A stretch of DNA of 64,000 nt from Acidobacteriota bacterium (GCA_018268935.1 JAFDVS010000044.1:1-64000), one strand, 5' to 3'; shown: positions 1-9,082, numbered from the stretch's first letter. Made by a program: numbers and translations. The notes: generated from the letters alone by a model not told the origin.

Positions 1-2
1 AC

Positions 3-323
3 TGCGGACAGTTCATCGTCCTGCGCCACCTCGGCCTGCGCCCCGCCGATGTCCGGTGCCTCTATCTCGCCGGAGCCTTCGCCAACTACGTCTCCGCCGC
101 CAACGCCATCGACATCGGCTTCCTCGCTCCCGTCCCGCAGGATCGCATTGTCAAGATCGGCAACGCCGCCGCTGAAGGCGCGCACCGCATGCTTCTTTCG
201 AAAACCCAGCGTGCCCGCATGGAGCACCTCGTCACAAAGATCGAACACGTGGAACTCGAAACCACCCCCGACTTCTTCGACCTCTTCGTCGAAGGCTGCA
301 TGTTTCAACCGATGGAGGCCTAA
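3..323 (+). CDS. RACo-like ASKHA ferredoxin protein, C-terminal end (5' truncated by window)
   Basis: An open frame runs in from the window edge and ends at TAA 321-323, giving about 106 residues. The stretch reading LAGAFANYVS, then KIGNAAAEGA, then VTKIEHVEL and DFFDLFVEG matches my memory of the C-terminal ASKHA (DUF4445) domain of RACo-type reductive activators of corrinoid proteins. That family uses ATP and a 2Fe-2S domain to return inactive Co(II) corrinoid to Co(I) in methyltransferase systems. The ferredoxin domain, if present, lies outside the window. The next gene follows after only 3 nt, so the two are probably cotranscribed. The family call is fairly secure; the actual substrate system cannot be seen here. 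Confidence 0.75.
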   Translation, partial: CGQFIVLRHLGLRPADVRCLYLAGAFANYVSAANAIDIGFLAPVPQDRIVKIGNAAAEGAHRMLLSKTQRARMEHLVTKIEHVELETTPDFFDLFVEGCMFQPMEA

Positions 324-326
324 CCC

Positions 327-581
327 ATGGCGCGTGTACAGATCCTGTACTGGAAAGACATTCCCGCCCAGATCAAAGTGTCGGAACCCGGCAAACGCGC
401 TGTCTCGCATCAATTGCCCGCCGGCTACCAGCAGCGTATTGACGCACTCGCCATGCAACTAGGGCTGCACGGCAGCGATGCTTACCTCGACCAATGGGAA
501 TGGTCCGAAGCCGAAGAACACCCGGGCACGGCCGAAGAAGTCGCCGCGCGCCTGCTCCAAAAATACGAACAGGAAGCATAG
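327..581 (+). CDS. Small 'virulence factor' family protein (PF13769-like)
   Basis: Encodes 84 residues. The opening VQILYWKDIPAQIKV and the later SDAYLDQWEW are the hallmarks of the small conserved family annotated as 'virulence factor' (PF13769). The name is historical and the biochemical function is not established. From general knowledge, members often sit beside corrinoid methyltransferase, RACo and methylenetetrahydrofolate genes, which fits the preceding RACo-like gene. There is no signal peptide or membrane segment, so the protein is probably cytoplasmic. It has a 3-nt gap on both sides and so looks like the middle gene of a tight operon. The start ATG is the only sensible one, directly after the upstream stop. 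Confidence 0.75.
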   Translation: MARVQILYWKDIPAQIKVSEPGKRAVSHQLPAGYQQRIDALAMQLGLHGSDAYLDQWEWSEAEEHPGTAEEVAARLLQKYEQEA

Positions 582-584
582 CGA

Positions 585-1109
585 ATGGCCTTTCTCGCGC
601 AATTGGACGCCATCGACGGGCGCCGCCTGAATCTCCTCGAACGCCTGCTGCTGGTGAACGACGGCACGCTCACCGACGCTTTGGAAATGGCATTCCTCGA
701 ACCCATCGCGCTCGACAAACTCGCCATCGAACTCACTGACTCCGGCGATTGGCCGGAAGCTCTCGAAGCAGCACCGGGCTGCACCATCATGGAGCGCCGC
801 ATCGTTCTCCGCGGCGAACAAACCCGCCGCCCGTTTGTCTACGCCGAATCGTGGATCGTCCTCGATCGCCTCCCCGCCGGCATGCGTGAGAAGCTGGTCG
901 GCTCCGGCAATCCAATCGGCCGCCTCTGGACCGAATACAAACTCGAAACACGCAAGGAGATCCTGCGCTTCTGGCGTCAACCCGCGGGAGCCATCGGTCA
1001 TTCCCTCGGCGTCGCCGCACACGAAACGCTGCTCGCCCGCTCCTACCGGGTCTTCCGCAACGACGTCCCCATCATGATCATCACCGAGTATTTCCGCGCG
1101 ACGCTATAG
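585..1109 (+). CDS. Chorismate lyase-like protein (DUF98 family)
   Basis: Encodes 174 residues. The central stretch with MERRIVLRG, FVYAESWIVLDRLP and GSGNPIGRLWTEYKLETRKEIL resembles the UbiC/UTRA-fold DUF98 family, whose best-known members are chorismate pyruvate-lyases that make 4-hydroxybenzoate. The paired arginines and the late glutamate in that block are the usual features of this fold. It follows the 'virulence factor' gene by 3 nt and is thus likely in the corrinoid-related operon, a combination I cannot explain by known pathways. The last 29 nt overlap the end of the convergent photolyase gene. Enzymatic chorismate lyase activity is an inference; it could be a binding protein of the same fold. 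Confidence 0.6.
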   Translation: MAFLAQLDAIDGRRLNLLERLLLVNDGTLTDALEMAFLEPIALDKLAIELTDSGDWPEALEAAPGCTIMERRIVLRGEQTRRPFVYAESWIVLDRLPAGMREKLVGSGNPIGRLWTEYKLETRKEILRFWRQPAGAIGHSLGVAAHETLLARSYRVFRNDVPIMIITEYFRATL

Positions 1110-2631
1110 CCTCGCGCAATGCCTCTGCTTGCTGCCCAATCTCCGCCTTCCGCGCCGCGGGCACACGATCGAGATTCCTCACCTGCATCCCCATCCGCGG
1201 ATTCTTCCGCAGCATCTCCTCATGCCGCATCAGAAAATCCCAATACAGCCTCGTGAACGGACACGCGCTCTCCCCCACCGCCTCATCCGGCTTATACTTG
1301 CACCCCGCACAGTAATTGCTCATCCGCTGAATGTACTTCCCCGAAGCCACATACGGCTTCGATGCCATCACGCCCCCATCGGCAAACTGCGACATGCCGA
1401 TCGTATTCGGCAATTCCACCCACTCCACCGCATCGACATACACGGCGAGATACCATTCATGCACCTGGCGCGGTTCCACGCCCAACAGCAAGGCAAACAA
1501 ACCCGTCACCATCAATCGCTGAATGTGATGTGCGTAGCCATACTCCAGCGTCTGCCCGATCGTTTCCTTCAGGCACCGCATCTCGGTCTCCCCAGTCCAA
1601 TAAAACCGCGGCAGCGGTTGATGCGCGTCCAGCGCATTCGCCGAAACGTACCGCGGCATGTGCATCCAATACAACCCGCGCACGTACTCCCGCCAACCCA
1701 GTATCTGCCGGATGAATCCCTCCACCGCCGCCAACCCCGCGCGTCCCTCCCGATACCGCACCTCAGCCTCGCGAATCACCTCCAGCGGCGAAAGCAGTTT
1801 CAAGTTCAACGCAGCCGCCAGCCGCGAATGATAGAGGTACGGCTCCGCAGTCCACATCGCGTCCTGATAAGCGCCAAAACGTTCCAGCCGTTGATCCAAA
1901 AAGTCCCGCAACGCCTCACGTGCCTGTTCCGCCGTCACCGGCCAATCAAAACGATCCAACCGCCCCGGGTGCCCTGCAAATCGCCGCGAAACCATGTCCA
2001 ATACTTCCTGCGTCAATGCATCGGGAGCAAATGACTCCGGCGCCGGCAACAACCCCGGCCCGCGCGCGTCAAACGCTTCCCGATTCTCCGCATCGTAGTT
2101 CCAACTCCCTCCGCACGGCTCGCCATCATCCAGCAACACGCCGTGCCGCACGCGCATCTCGCGATAGAAGTATTCCATGCGCAACTGCTTCCGCCCGCGC
2201 GCATGCCGCTCAAACTCCGCCCGTGTGCACAGGAAATGCCGGTCTTCCACAATCCGCAAATCGGGACAAACAGCCAGCAGCGATTCGCGAACCCGCCAAT
2301 CCCCCGGTTCCACCACATGCACGCTCTCCGGCCGCAGCCGTTCCATCGCACCCTGCAACGCCGCCGCCAGGGACGCAAACTCACCTTCGCTGTACTCGAC
2401 CCGCCATCCTCGTCCCCGCAAATCCTCGCGGAAATGCCGCATTGCGGAAAGGAACAACGCGATCCGCGCCTTGTGGCTCCACACATGCGTTGCCTCTTCC
2501 TCCACCTCCGCCATCCAAATGCAGTCGCGGCGCGGATCAGCGTCAGCAAACAACGCCGACGCCGCATCCAACTGATCGCCCAACACCACCAATAAACGCC
2601 GGATGCCCATTCCGTTTGGATGCCGGAGCAA
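1081..2631 (-). CDS. phrB: Cryptochrome/photolyase-related Fe-S protein (DPRP family)
   Basis: Encodes 516 residues. The N-terminus (LLVVLGDQLD, then WMAEVEEEATHVWSHK) and the C-terminal block (NTIGMSQFADGG, SGKYIQRMSNYCAGCKYKP, ESACPF) match the deoxyribodipyrimidine photolyase-related family (FeS-BCP, PF04244). Characterised members such as Agrobacterium PhrB repair (6-4) photoproducts using FAD and light and carry a 4Fe-4S cluster; the cysteines in YCAGCK and ESACPF are the expected C-terminal cluster ligands. The length is typical. Two in-frame ATGs exist, at 2631 and 2610 (MGIRRLL), and the second is equally plausible. It is convergent with the DUF98-like gene and divergent from the esterase gene. 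Confidence 0.85.
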   Translation of the reverse strand: MLRHPNGMGIRRLLVVLGDQLDAASALFADADPRRDCIWMAEVEEEATHVWSHKARIALFLSAMRHFREDLRGRGWRVEYSEGEFASLAAALQGAMERLRPESVHVVEPGDWRVRESLLAVCPDLRIVEDRHFLCTRAEFERHARGRKQLRMEYFYREMRVRHGVLLDDGEPCGGSWNYDAENREAFDARGPGLLPAPESFAPDALTQEVLDMVSRRFAGHPGRLDRFDWPVTAEQAREALRDFLDQRLERFGAYQDAMWTAEPYLYHSRLAAALNLKLLSPLEVIREAEVRYREGRAGLAAVEGFIRQILGWREYVRGLYWMHMPRYVSANALDAHQPLPRFYWTGETEMRCLKETIGQTLEYGYAHHIQRLMVTGLFALLLGVEPRQVHEWYLAVYVDAVEWVELPNTIGMSQFADGGVMASKPYVASGKYIQRMSNYCAGCKYKPDEAVGESACPFTRLYWDFLMRHEEMLRKNPRMGMQVRNLDRVPAARKAEIGQQAEALREAIASRGNTR

Positions 2632-2669
2632 CTCTCCCCGCGCTACTTTCTGGTGCTACGATACCCGCT

Positions 2670-4115
2670 ATGCGACTTTCGCTGTTGCTGGTTTTCGCCG
2701 CTGTGCTCTCCGCGCAGGACGCTGGGATGTTGCTTCTGCAATCCGTCATCTACGGTACTCAGAAATCCACCCTTCCCCTCAATGAGGAGCAGCGCAAAGA
2801 GGCCGACCGGCTGCTTGTTGAAGCTCGCCGCATCGCCGCCAAAGGCGACTTCGCCAATGCCCTCCGCAGCCTGCACCAAGGCATGGCCGTGATGCGCGGC
2901 GCACCCTGGACTCCGCTCGTCGAAGCCGCCTCGGCCCTGGAAGTGAAACCCGATCACGCCATCGGCGCACCCTCCGGTGTCATCCGCGTCCACCTCAAAC
3001 CGCTCTACACCAATGACCGGCTCAATGGCCAGAAGCTACTAGCCACCGTCGTGCTCACGCCCGCGGGTAATGGCTCATCAGGTGAAATCGCCCTCGCCGA
3101 AAAACGCCCCGTCGCCGCTTCCGGCGCAACCATCGAAGCAAAGCTGCCGGACCACGCAGGCAACTACTTCCTCGAAACACGGCTCAGCGGACCGGAAGGC
3201 GAAACAGAGTCCAAAGCCGCGCCTGTGTTTCGCAAGCAATCGCCGCTGCTTCTCGCCGCCCTCGCCTCTGAGCGCGACCGGCTCCTGGCAAGGCTCTCCA
3301 AGATCCAATCGAAGCCTCCCAGCCTGGCCACCGTGGAATACGCCCTCGAACTTTATTCCCTCGCCGACCGCGGCGAAACCAACCCGCACCGCTACCGCTT
3401 CCCCGAACAATTCGCCGCCGCGCACGCGATGCTCGACGCCATCGAAGCAGGCAAAGATCCCTTCGCCGGCAAACAAGGCGACATCAGCAAAGCCTACCGC
3501 TCCGATGTCGATCAAACCCTGCAGCCCTACCGCGTCTTCGTCCCCACCGCCTACGACGCGAAGAAACCAACTCCCTTGGTCATCGGCCTCCACGGCATGG
3601 GCGGCAATGAAAGCTCGCTCTTCACCGGGTACGAAGGCACGTTGCTGCGCGAGGCCGAGCGCAAAGGCTTCCTCGTCGCCGCGCCGAAAGGCCGCGCCAC
3701 CACATCTATGTATCGAGGCACAGCCGAAAAAGACGTGCTCGATGTCCTCGCCGAAGTGCGCCGCGATTACAATGTCGATCCCCGCCGCATCTACCTCATG
3801 GGTCACTCCATGGGCGGCTACGGCACCTGGAGCGTGGCCATGAATCACCCCGATCTGTTCGCCGCGCTCGGCCCCATCGCCGGAGGCGGCAACCCCTCAG
3901 GCATGGAAAAAATCAAACACATTCCGCAGTTCATCGTGCACGGCGATAACGACCCTACCGTCAACGTCTCGCAATCGCGCAGCATGGTGGAAGCAGGCCG
4001 CAAAGCCGGAGCAACCATCGAATACATCGAAGTGAAAGGCGGCGGCCATGGCAACGTTGTCATCCCCAACCTCGGCCCCATGCTCGACTTTTTCTCCAAA
4101 CAATCCAAACCATGA
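2670..4115 (+). CDS. Secreted alpha/beta-hydrolase (esterase/peptidase, PHB-depolymerase-like)
   Basis: Encodes 481 residues beginning with a signal peptide (MRLSLLLVFAAVLSAQ). I chose the ATG at 2670 because it directly precedes this signal peptide; the frame is open further upstream only as antisense to the photolyase gene. The C-terminal half is an alpha/beta-hydrolase: LVIGLHGMGG for the oxyanion region, the nucleophile elbow GHSMGG with Ser about 380, an acidic residue in VHGDNDP and His about 460 in GGGHGN. The N-terminal half of about 240 residues is an unassigned, probably beta-rich region. Such proteins hydrolyse ester or peptide bonds of extracellular substrates. The stop overlaps the next start (ATGA), so the two secreted proteins are probably translationally coupled. 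Confidence 0.8.
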   Translation: MRLSLLLVFAAVLSAQDAGMLLLQSVIYGTQKSTLPLNEEQRKEADRLLVEARRIAAKGDFANALRSLHQGMAVMRGAPWTPLVEAASALEVKPDHAIGAPSGVIRVHLKPLYTNDRLNGQKLLATVVLTPAGNGSSGEIALAEKRPVAASGATIEAKLPDHAGNYFLETRLSGPEGETESKAAPVFRKQSPLLLAALASERDRLLARLSKIQSKPPSLATVEYALELYSLADRGETNPHRYRFPEQFAAAHAMLDAIEAGKDPFAGKQGDISKAYRSDVDQTLQPYRVFVPTAYDAKKPTPLVIGLHGMGGNESSLFTGYEGTLLREAERKGFLVAAPKGRATTSMYRGTAEKDVLDVLAEVRRDYNVDPRRIYLMGHSMGGYGTWSVAMNHPDLFAALGPIAGGGNPSGMEKIKHIPQFIVHGDNDPTVNVSQSRSMVEAGRKAGATIEYIEVKGGGHGNVVIPNLGPMLDFFSKQSKP

Positions 4116-5716
4116 ATGTTTTTATCTACTGCCTGATGCTCAGCACCGCAGGCGCCCAAACCATCGACGTCGGCTCGCGCAAGCAGCTCTTCATTGATCA
4201 CAAATTCATCGAATCCGCCGAGGGCATCCGCCTTACGGTGAACCAGCCTTTCCAGACGCGCGAACGCCTCGTCAGCGCCGATGCGCCCTGGGAATCCGAC
4301 GCTCACCTCGGCGTGTATTCCACGGTCATTCAGGAAAACGGCAAAATCCGCATGTGGTACGACGTCCGCGCGGGCGTCCCCGAACCGGGAAAAAACCCGC
4401 CCTACATGGGGCTCGCTTACGCCGAGTCGAAGGACGGCATCCACTTCGAAAAACCGGTCCTCAACATCGTCGAGCGCAACGGCACGAAGCGCAACAACCT
4501 TGTCTTCCCCACGGATCCCAGCAAAATCACCGTCGGTGGCGGCACCGTCTGGCGCGACGACAATCCTAACGCCTTGCCCGCCGAGCGCTACAAATCGTGG
4601 TCGAAGGTCTACCCCAAGCCGGGCTCCGGACTCCGCGGTCCGCACCGCATCTGGACTTCGCCCGACGGCATTCACTGGAAGCTGGATGAGCGCCTTGTTA
4701 CTGGCCTGCGCGCCGCCGATACGCAGCCCTCCTGGTTCTGGGATCCGCGCGCCAATCGCTATGTCGGCTACTCCCGCGAATGGGTCCGCGACCGTTCCAT
4801 CGGCTTCGGTGCGCGCATGGCTTCCTACAACGAAAGCGACGACATGTTCCGCTGGGACTCCGTTCAATTCGTCCTCGGCCCCGATGAGCGCGATGCAGCC
4901 GCAGCCGCGCCGATGCTTATCGACGAACAGAAAATCGTCGTCAAAGGCGAAGACGTGCTGCCTCCCGGACGCGGCCCACGCGCCGGCGGCCAGATCGGCA
5001 CCGCAACGCAGGACGCGGTGCTCACACCCATCACGCCGCTCGATTTCTACGGCCCCGGCGTCTTCCCCTACGAAGGCGTGTATCTGGCGTTGATTCCCGT
5101 CTTCTATCACTGGTCCGGCGAAGGCGTCACGACGGCGCCTTCGACGTTCGACGTGCAATTCGCCATCAGCCGCGATGGCCGCCACTTCACCCGCCCCGGC
5201 CCGCGTCAGCCCTTCCTCCGCAACGGGCCCGCCGGCAGTTTCGATTCGAAGATGATTTACCCCACCCTGCGTCCCGTGCGCATGGGCAACGAACTGTGGA
5301 TCTACTACACCGGCACTAATCACGATCATTCGAGCCGCGTTGATCCGCAATCGCCGAAGAACGAAGCCGTCATCTCCCGTGCGATCCTGCGCCTCGATGG
5401 CTTCGTCTCCGCCGACGCCGATTACGAAGGCGGCAGCATCCTCACACCCCCGCTACGTTTCACCGGCTCGCAACTGGAGTTGAATGTCGACACCTCCGGC
5501 GGTGGTGTGGTGCGCGTGGAAATCATGGAGGAATCCGGTAAACCCATCCCCGGCTTCCGCCTGCACGATGCCGAGGAAATCACAACGAACGACGTCAAGA
5601 CCGTCGTCCGCTGGAAGAACGGAGGCGACGTATCGAGCCTGGCGGGCAAACCCGTAAGGCTCCGTTTCCTCATGCGCTCCGCCAAGCTCTACGCGTTCCA
5701 ATTCACGAACAAATAA
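4112..5716 (+). CDS. Secreted glycosidase-like five-bladed propeller protein (GH32/43-type)
   Basis: Encodes 534 residues with a short signal peptide (MNVFIYCLMLSTAGAQ). Sequence blocks such as GKIRMWYDVRAG, MGLAYAESKDGIHFEKP, HRIWTSPDGIHWKLDE and FAISRDGRHFTRPG are repeats of the kind seen in five-bladed beta-propeller glycosidases (GH32/43/117-like) that are abundant in Acidobacteria and Planctomycetes. Acidic residues in DGIHF, SPDGIHW and RDGRHF recur at comparable places. The last 130 residues look like a beta-sandwich accessory domain (QLELNVDTSGGG onward). The substrate cannot be predicted. The start overlaps the esterase stop by 4 nt, suggesting that both act on the same extracellular polymer. 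Confidence 0.65.
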   Translation: MNVFIYCLMLSTAGAQTIDVGSRKQLFIDHKFIESAEGIRLTVNQPFQTRERLVSADAPWESDAHLGVYSTVIQENGKIRMWYDVRAGVPEPGKNPPYMGLAYAESKDGIHFEKPVLNIVERNGTKRNNLVFPTDPSKITVGGGTVWRDDNPNALPAERYKSWSKVYPKPGSGLRGPHRIWTSPDGIHWKLDERLVTGLRAADTQPSWFWDPRANRYVGYSREWVRDRSIGFGARMASYNESDDMFRWDSVQFVLGPDERDAAAAAPMLIDEQKIVVKGEDVLPPGRGPRAGGQIGTATQDAVLTPITPLDFYGPGVFPYEGVYLALIPVFYHWSGEGVTTAPSTFDVQFAISRDGRHFTRPGPRQPFLRNGPAGSFDSKMIYPTLRPVRMGNELWIYYTGTNHDHSSRVDPQSPKNEAVISRAILRLDGFVSADADYEGGSILTPPLRFTGSQLELNVDTSGGGVVRVEIMEESGKPIPGFRLHDAEEITTNDVKTVVRWKNGGDVSSLAGKPVRLRFLMRSAKLYAFQFTNK

Positions 5717-5817
5717 AAGAGGAAAAAGACGCATACTCATGCTCTATCCTCTCGCCACCGGATCGCTTAGACTGCATCATGGCCGCACAACTACTGGGCA
5801 AGGAGTCTCTCCATCAC

Positions 5818-6837
5818 ATGACGTTTCGTGGAGCAATTTCTCCGGCTTTGACACGCCTGCAACCAGTCGTTTGCCTCTCTCTTGTATTCGTCCATAGCCT
5901 GGCTGCTTCCGCGCTGTTGGTTGAGGTTGGCGTCGCGGGTGGCAGCGGGTCCGCGGGTGCTCCCGTGGGTTGCATTATCTACGGCCCCCCCGCGGAGATC
6001 GGCTCCTGGGGCTTCGGCCCCGGCATCGTCCCCACCAACGGCATCAGCGCCTGTGGATACACGGGCGCAGTCCAGAACGTGAGCGGCGCCGCCGGACCTT
6101 TGCTGGCCGAACAAATCACCACAGCCGCCTATAGCGATGGCGGCGTCTTCAACGGAACGGCCCGTGCACGCGCGGACTATGGTGACCTCGGAGTTTACGT
6201 CAGCGCCAGCAGCAATGGCGGCATCGGCGGCACGGACGTGACGGGGGCGAGCGCCCTCGCCCGGCAGATTGAGTCGATGATCATTCAAAACAGCGCTCTC
6301 AACGGGCAGGCGGGCGTGGTTACGTTCACCTTCACCGTATCCGGCAGCATGCTGAATGTTGGTTCCGGCCTAACTCACGCCCGTTTGGCGTACAGGCAAA
6401 CACCCCAAAGCCTGCCTGGAGACGGTATGTTTATAGCCAGCGTCAATCAGAACTCTACTCCGCTGCTGTCCTTTACCCCCGTGGTGAACAACTGGGTGTT
6501 GAGCCCCGGTTCGCTAACCGGCAGCGCCTCCATTCAAACCGCGGGACTGTCCATGGTGTTTGGATCGCCTTTCGATCTGGATGTCGCCCTCATGCTTTAT
6601 GCCATCCCCCGCTTCGGCAGCGGCCTCGGCGACATGTACGGTTCCGCGCATCTGAGCGGCATTGCAGTGCGCACTTCCGGCGGTCAATTGGTGACGGACT
6701 TCACGGTCAACTCCGGTTCCGGCACTCTCTACACAGCGGATGGGGTGCAGTCCACCGTGCCCGAACCCGGAACCTTCCTTTTCGCCGCAGGCTCGCTGGC
6801 GGCGGTTCTCGTTGGAAGACGCACCCGCCGGGCATGA
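5818..6837 (+). CDS. PEP-CTERM sorting-domain protein
   Basis: Encodes about 339 residues. The C-terminus has VPEPGTFLFAAGSL, a short hydrophobic stretch and a final RRTRRA, which is the PEP-CTERM tripartite signal recognised by exosortase. The N-terminus carries a hydrophobic signal (VVCLSLVFVHSLAASA). I prefer the ATG at 5818 because an AAGGAG motif lies 12 nt upstream; an ATG at 5779 would add 13 residues but has no ribosome site. The body is rich in Gly, Ser, Asn and Thr, as is common for these surface or matrix-linked proteins, and I recognise no enzymatic domain. No exosortase gene lies in the window. Confidence 0.75.
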   Translation: MTFRGAISPALTRLQPVVCLSLVFVHSLAASALLVEVGVAGGSGSAGAPVGCIIYGPPAEIGSWGFGPGIVPTNGISACGYTGAVQNVSGAAGPLLAEQITTAAYSDGGVFNGTARARADYGDLGVYVSASSNGGIGGTDVTGASALARQIESMIIQNSALNGQAGVVTFTFTVSGSMLNVGSGLTHARLAYRQTPQSLPGDGMFIASVNQNSTPLLSFTPVVNNWVLSPGSLTGSASIQTAGLSMVFGSPFDLDVALMLYAIPRFGSGLGDMYGSAHLSGIAVRTSGGQLVTDFTVNSGSGTLYTADGVQSTVPEPGTFLFAAGSLAAVLVGRRTRRA

Positions 6838-6981
6838 GGTTTACCTGATGGGATCCTCGTCAATCACACGCAGTTGAGATTTTTTATTCCGGCCTATTTC
6901 ATTGAAATAAAACAATAAGTAAAAATACCCCCACTAACCGGACCCGATTTTCCCCACTCCACCGGCTATCCTGGAAACGCC

Positions 6982-7959
6982 ATGAAAGCCATTCTCTCCA
7001 TCGACGGTGGGGGCATCCGTGGAATCGTCCCCGCCCTGGTTCTTGCCCAAATCGAGGAATACGTCGGGCTCCCCGCGTCTCGCATCTTTGACCTGATCGC
7101 CGGCACCTCCACCGGAGGCATCCTCGCGCTGGCCCTATCGAAACCCACGTTCGACGATCAGCCCGAATATTCCGCGGCCAGCCTTGTCTCGCTTTACGAA
7201 CAGCAAGGAAGTCTCATCTTCCCCCGCCCGGCGTGGCGCAGATTCCGCCCCTTCCGCACTTTCTTTGAGGAACGTTATGATCCCAGCGGCCTCGAATCCG
7301 TCCTGGAATGCTACTTCGGCAGTTGCCGCCTGAAATCGGCTCTCACCAACGTCCTGGTCACCAGCTACGAAATTGAGCGGCGCTTCCCGTTCTTTTTCCG
7401 CAGCAATGTGGCCCGGCAAACGCCCACTTACGATTTCCCCATGAAGCAGGTCGCCCGAGCCACTTCCGCGGCGCCCACATTCTTTGAGCCCGTAAAGATC
7501 CAGGCCGAAGGACCGACGGGCTACTACGCGCTGGTGGATGGCGGCCTTTACGCCAACAACCCCGCGCTCTGCGCGCTGGTGGATGCGCGCACCCTCTTCG
7601 GCGATGAGCCGCTTCTGGTTGTCTCGCTCGGCACGGGAGCACTCACCCGGCCCATTGTGTATGAGGATGCGCGGCATTGGGGGCTCGCCCGCTGGGCCAA
7701 GCCTGTCCTCGACATCGCCTTTGACGGCGTCAGCAGCACCGTCGATTACCAGCTTCAGCGCATGCTTCGCCATCAGGCAGGCGAGTCACAACGCTACTAT
7801 CGCTTTCAACCGATTCTCGACCCCGGTCTCACGGACATGGATGACACCTCGCCCCGGAATCTGCGCCGCTTGAAGCTGCTCACCGAAGCCATGCTGCGTG
7901 ACCGCCACCAGGACCTCATTACACTGGCCGCTGCACTCCTGCGCAAGACTCAATACTGA
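6982..7959 (+). CDS. Patatin-like phospholipase
   Basis: Encodes 325 residues. All patatin hallmarks are present: the glycine-rich oxyanion loop DGGGIRG near residues 8-14, the nucleophile motif GTSTGG with Ser43, and the Asp of the catalytic dyad in VDGGLYANNP (Asp186). Patatins are Ser-Asp lipid acyl hydrolases that release fatty acids from phospholipids. There is no signal peptide, so the protein is probably cytoplasmic or delivered by other means. The 144 bp upstream are AT-rich compared with the surroundings, consistent with its own promoter. It converges on the aminotransferase gene with a 10-nt gap. It resembles stand-alone housekeeping patatins; no cyclic-nucleotide synthase neighbours it, so I do not call a CapV-type defence effector. 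Confidence 0.85.
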   Translation: MKAILSIDGGGIRGIVPALVLAQIEEYVGLPASRIFDLIAGTSTGGILALALSKPTFDDQPEYSAASLVSLYEQQGSLIFPRPAWRRFRPFRTFFEERYDPSGLESVLECYFGSCRLKSALTNVLVTSYEIERRFPFFFRSNVARQTPTYDFPMKQVARATSAAPTFFEPVKIQAEGPTGYYALVDGGLYANNPALCALVDARTLFGDEPLLVVSLGTGALTRPIVYEDARHWGLARWAKPVLDIAFDGVSSTVDYQLQRMLRHQAGESQRYYRFQPILDPGLTDMDDTSPRNLRRLKLLTEAMLRDRHQDLITLAAALLRKTQY

Positions 7960-7969
7960 CCGCCTGGGT

Positions 7970-9082
7970 TTACAAAACTTGACACATTCTTTCAATTTCT
8001 TCGGCGGTGATATAGAAATGAGGCGACACCCGGACCCAGCCCTGGCGCGGAGCAGCCATGATCCCCTGCTCCTTCAGCCGCGCCACCACCATCCGGCTAT
8101 CCACGCCGTCTTTACAAAAACTGACAATTCCAGCGCCTGTGTCGGGAGTCCGCTCCGCCGCCAACCGGTACCCCTTCGCCTGGGCCCCTTCGGCCACCAG
8201 ATCGCCCAACTTCTGCACGGACTCCGCAATCCGCTCCACGCCGATCTCCAACAAAAGCTCCACAGCCGCGTGCAACCCGTAACAACCAATGGTGTTCAGC
8301 GTCCCGCATTCATAGCGCCCGGCATCCGGCCGCAACGTCATATCGCGCGAAGCGTAATCGGCAAAGTGGGCGACATTCGTCCAGCCAAACTCGCGGGGGA
8401 ACACCGCATCCTGCACCTCCTGCCGGACATAGAGCACGGCACACCCTTCCGGCCCGAGCATCCATTTATGAGCATCCGCCGCCAGCGCGTCCACTTTACA
8501 CTTTTTGACATCAATCGGAAACGCACCCAACCCCTGAATGGCATCCAGGAAGAAGAAACACCCCGCATCCCGGCAGGCCGCGCCAATCGATTCCAGATCT
8601 ACCCTGTGCCCGGAAAGGTAGTTCACCCAACTGATCGCCAGCAGCTTCGCGTCCTTCGCCGCCTCCGCGATCCGTTCCACCGGATCGTAAATGGAAAGCC
8701 AGTCCAGAACCGCTCCGTCCTTCTCTAACACTCTCCAGGGAAAGAAGTTAGCCGGAAACTCTTCGCGGAAGCAGACGATCCGGTCCCCCGGCCGGAACGA
8801 GAGCCCGTTGGCAATCGTGGCGATCCCCTCCGACGTGTTCTTGGTGATCGCAATCTCGCCCGGCTCCGCGCCGATCAGCCGTGCGGTCAGCACGCGGATC
8901 CCCTGATACACCTTCAGCCACTGGTCGTAGTGGTACGACCCGTAGTGCAGGCAATCCTCCGCCAACCCCTGCATCGCCCCGGCCGCCCGCCTGGAAAGCG
9001 GAGCCACGGCCGCGTGATTGAGGTACACCATGCGTTCTGTTACAGGAAACTGTGCCCGCCACGTGAGAATTTCGCAACCCAT
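7970..9082 (-). CDS. Class V aminotransferase (cysteine desulfurase/kynureninase-like PLP enzyme)
   Basis: Encodes 370 residues. The fold is recognisable from YLNHAAVAPL at the start, TKNTSEGIATIANGL in the cofactor region, the PLP-ring Asp in FFFLDAIQGLGAFP and the Schiff-base lysine Lys206 in DAHKWMLGPEG. The family includes cysteine desulfurases, selenocysteine lyases and isopenicillin N epimerase-like enzymes. The short C-terminus and lack of an obvious catalytic-loop Cys near a SCxSG-type motif argue against a housekeeping IscS or SufS. It stands alone on this strand, divergent from the M48 protease gene with about 100 bp between the two starts. The substrate is unknown. Confidence 0.8.
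   Translation of the reverse strand: MGCEILTWRAQFPVTERMVYLNHAAVAPLSRRAAGAMQGLAEDCLHYGSYHYDQWLKVYQGIRVLTARLIGAEPGEIAITKNTSEGIATIANGLSFRPGDRIVCFREEFPANFFPWRVLEKDGAVLDWLSIYDPVERIAEAAKDAKLLAISWVNYLSGHRVDLESIGAACRDAGCFFFLDAIQGLGAFPIDVKKCKVDALAADAHKWMLGPEGCAVLYVRQEVQDAVFPREFGWTNVAHFADYASRDMTLRPDAGRYECGTLNTIGCYGLHAAVELLLEIGVERIAESVQKLGDLVAEGAQAKGYRLAAERTPDTGAGIVSFCKDGVDSRMVVARLKEQGIMAAPRQGWVRVSPHFYITAEEIERMCQVL

Noticed and set aside
1129..2034. Plus-strand frame of 301 codons
   Set aside because: Shadow of the photolyase gene; rich in Pro, Arg and His without any domain.
3845..5350. Long minus-strand frame of 501 codons
   Set aside because: It is antisense to the glycosidase-like gene, has no recognisable motif and reflects high GC composition.
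6982..7959. Patatin as a CBASS (CapV-type) defence effector
   Set aside because: No CD-NTase, ubiquitin-like or HORMA neighbour; the flanking genes are unrelated and the protein looks like a stand-alone phospholipase.
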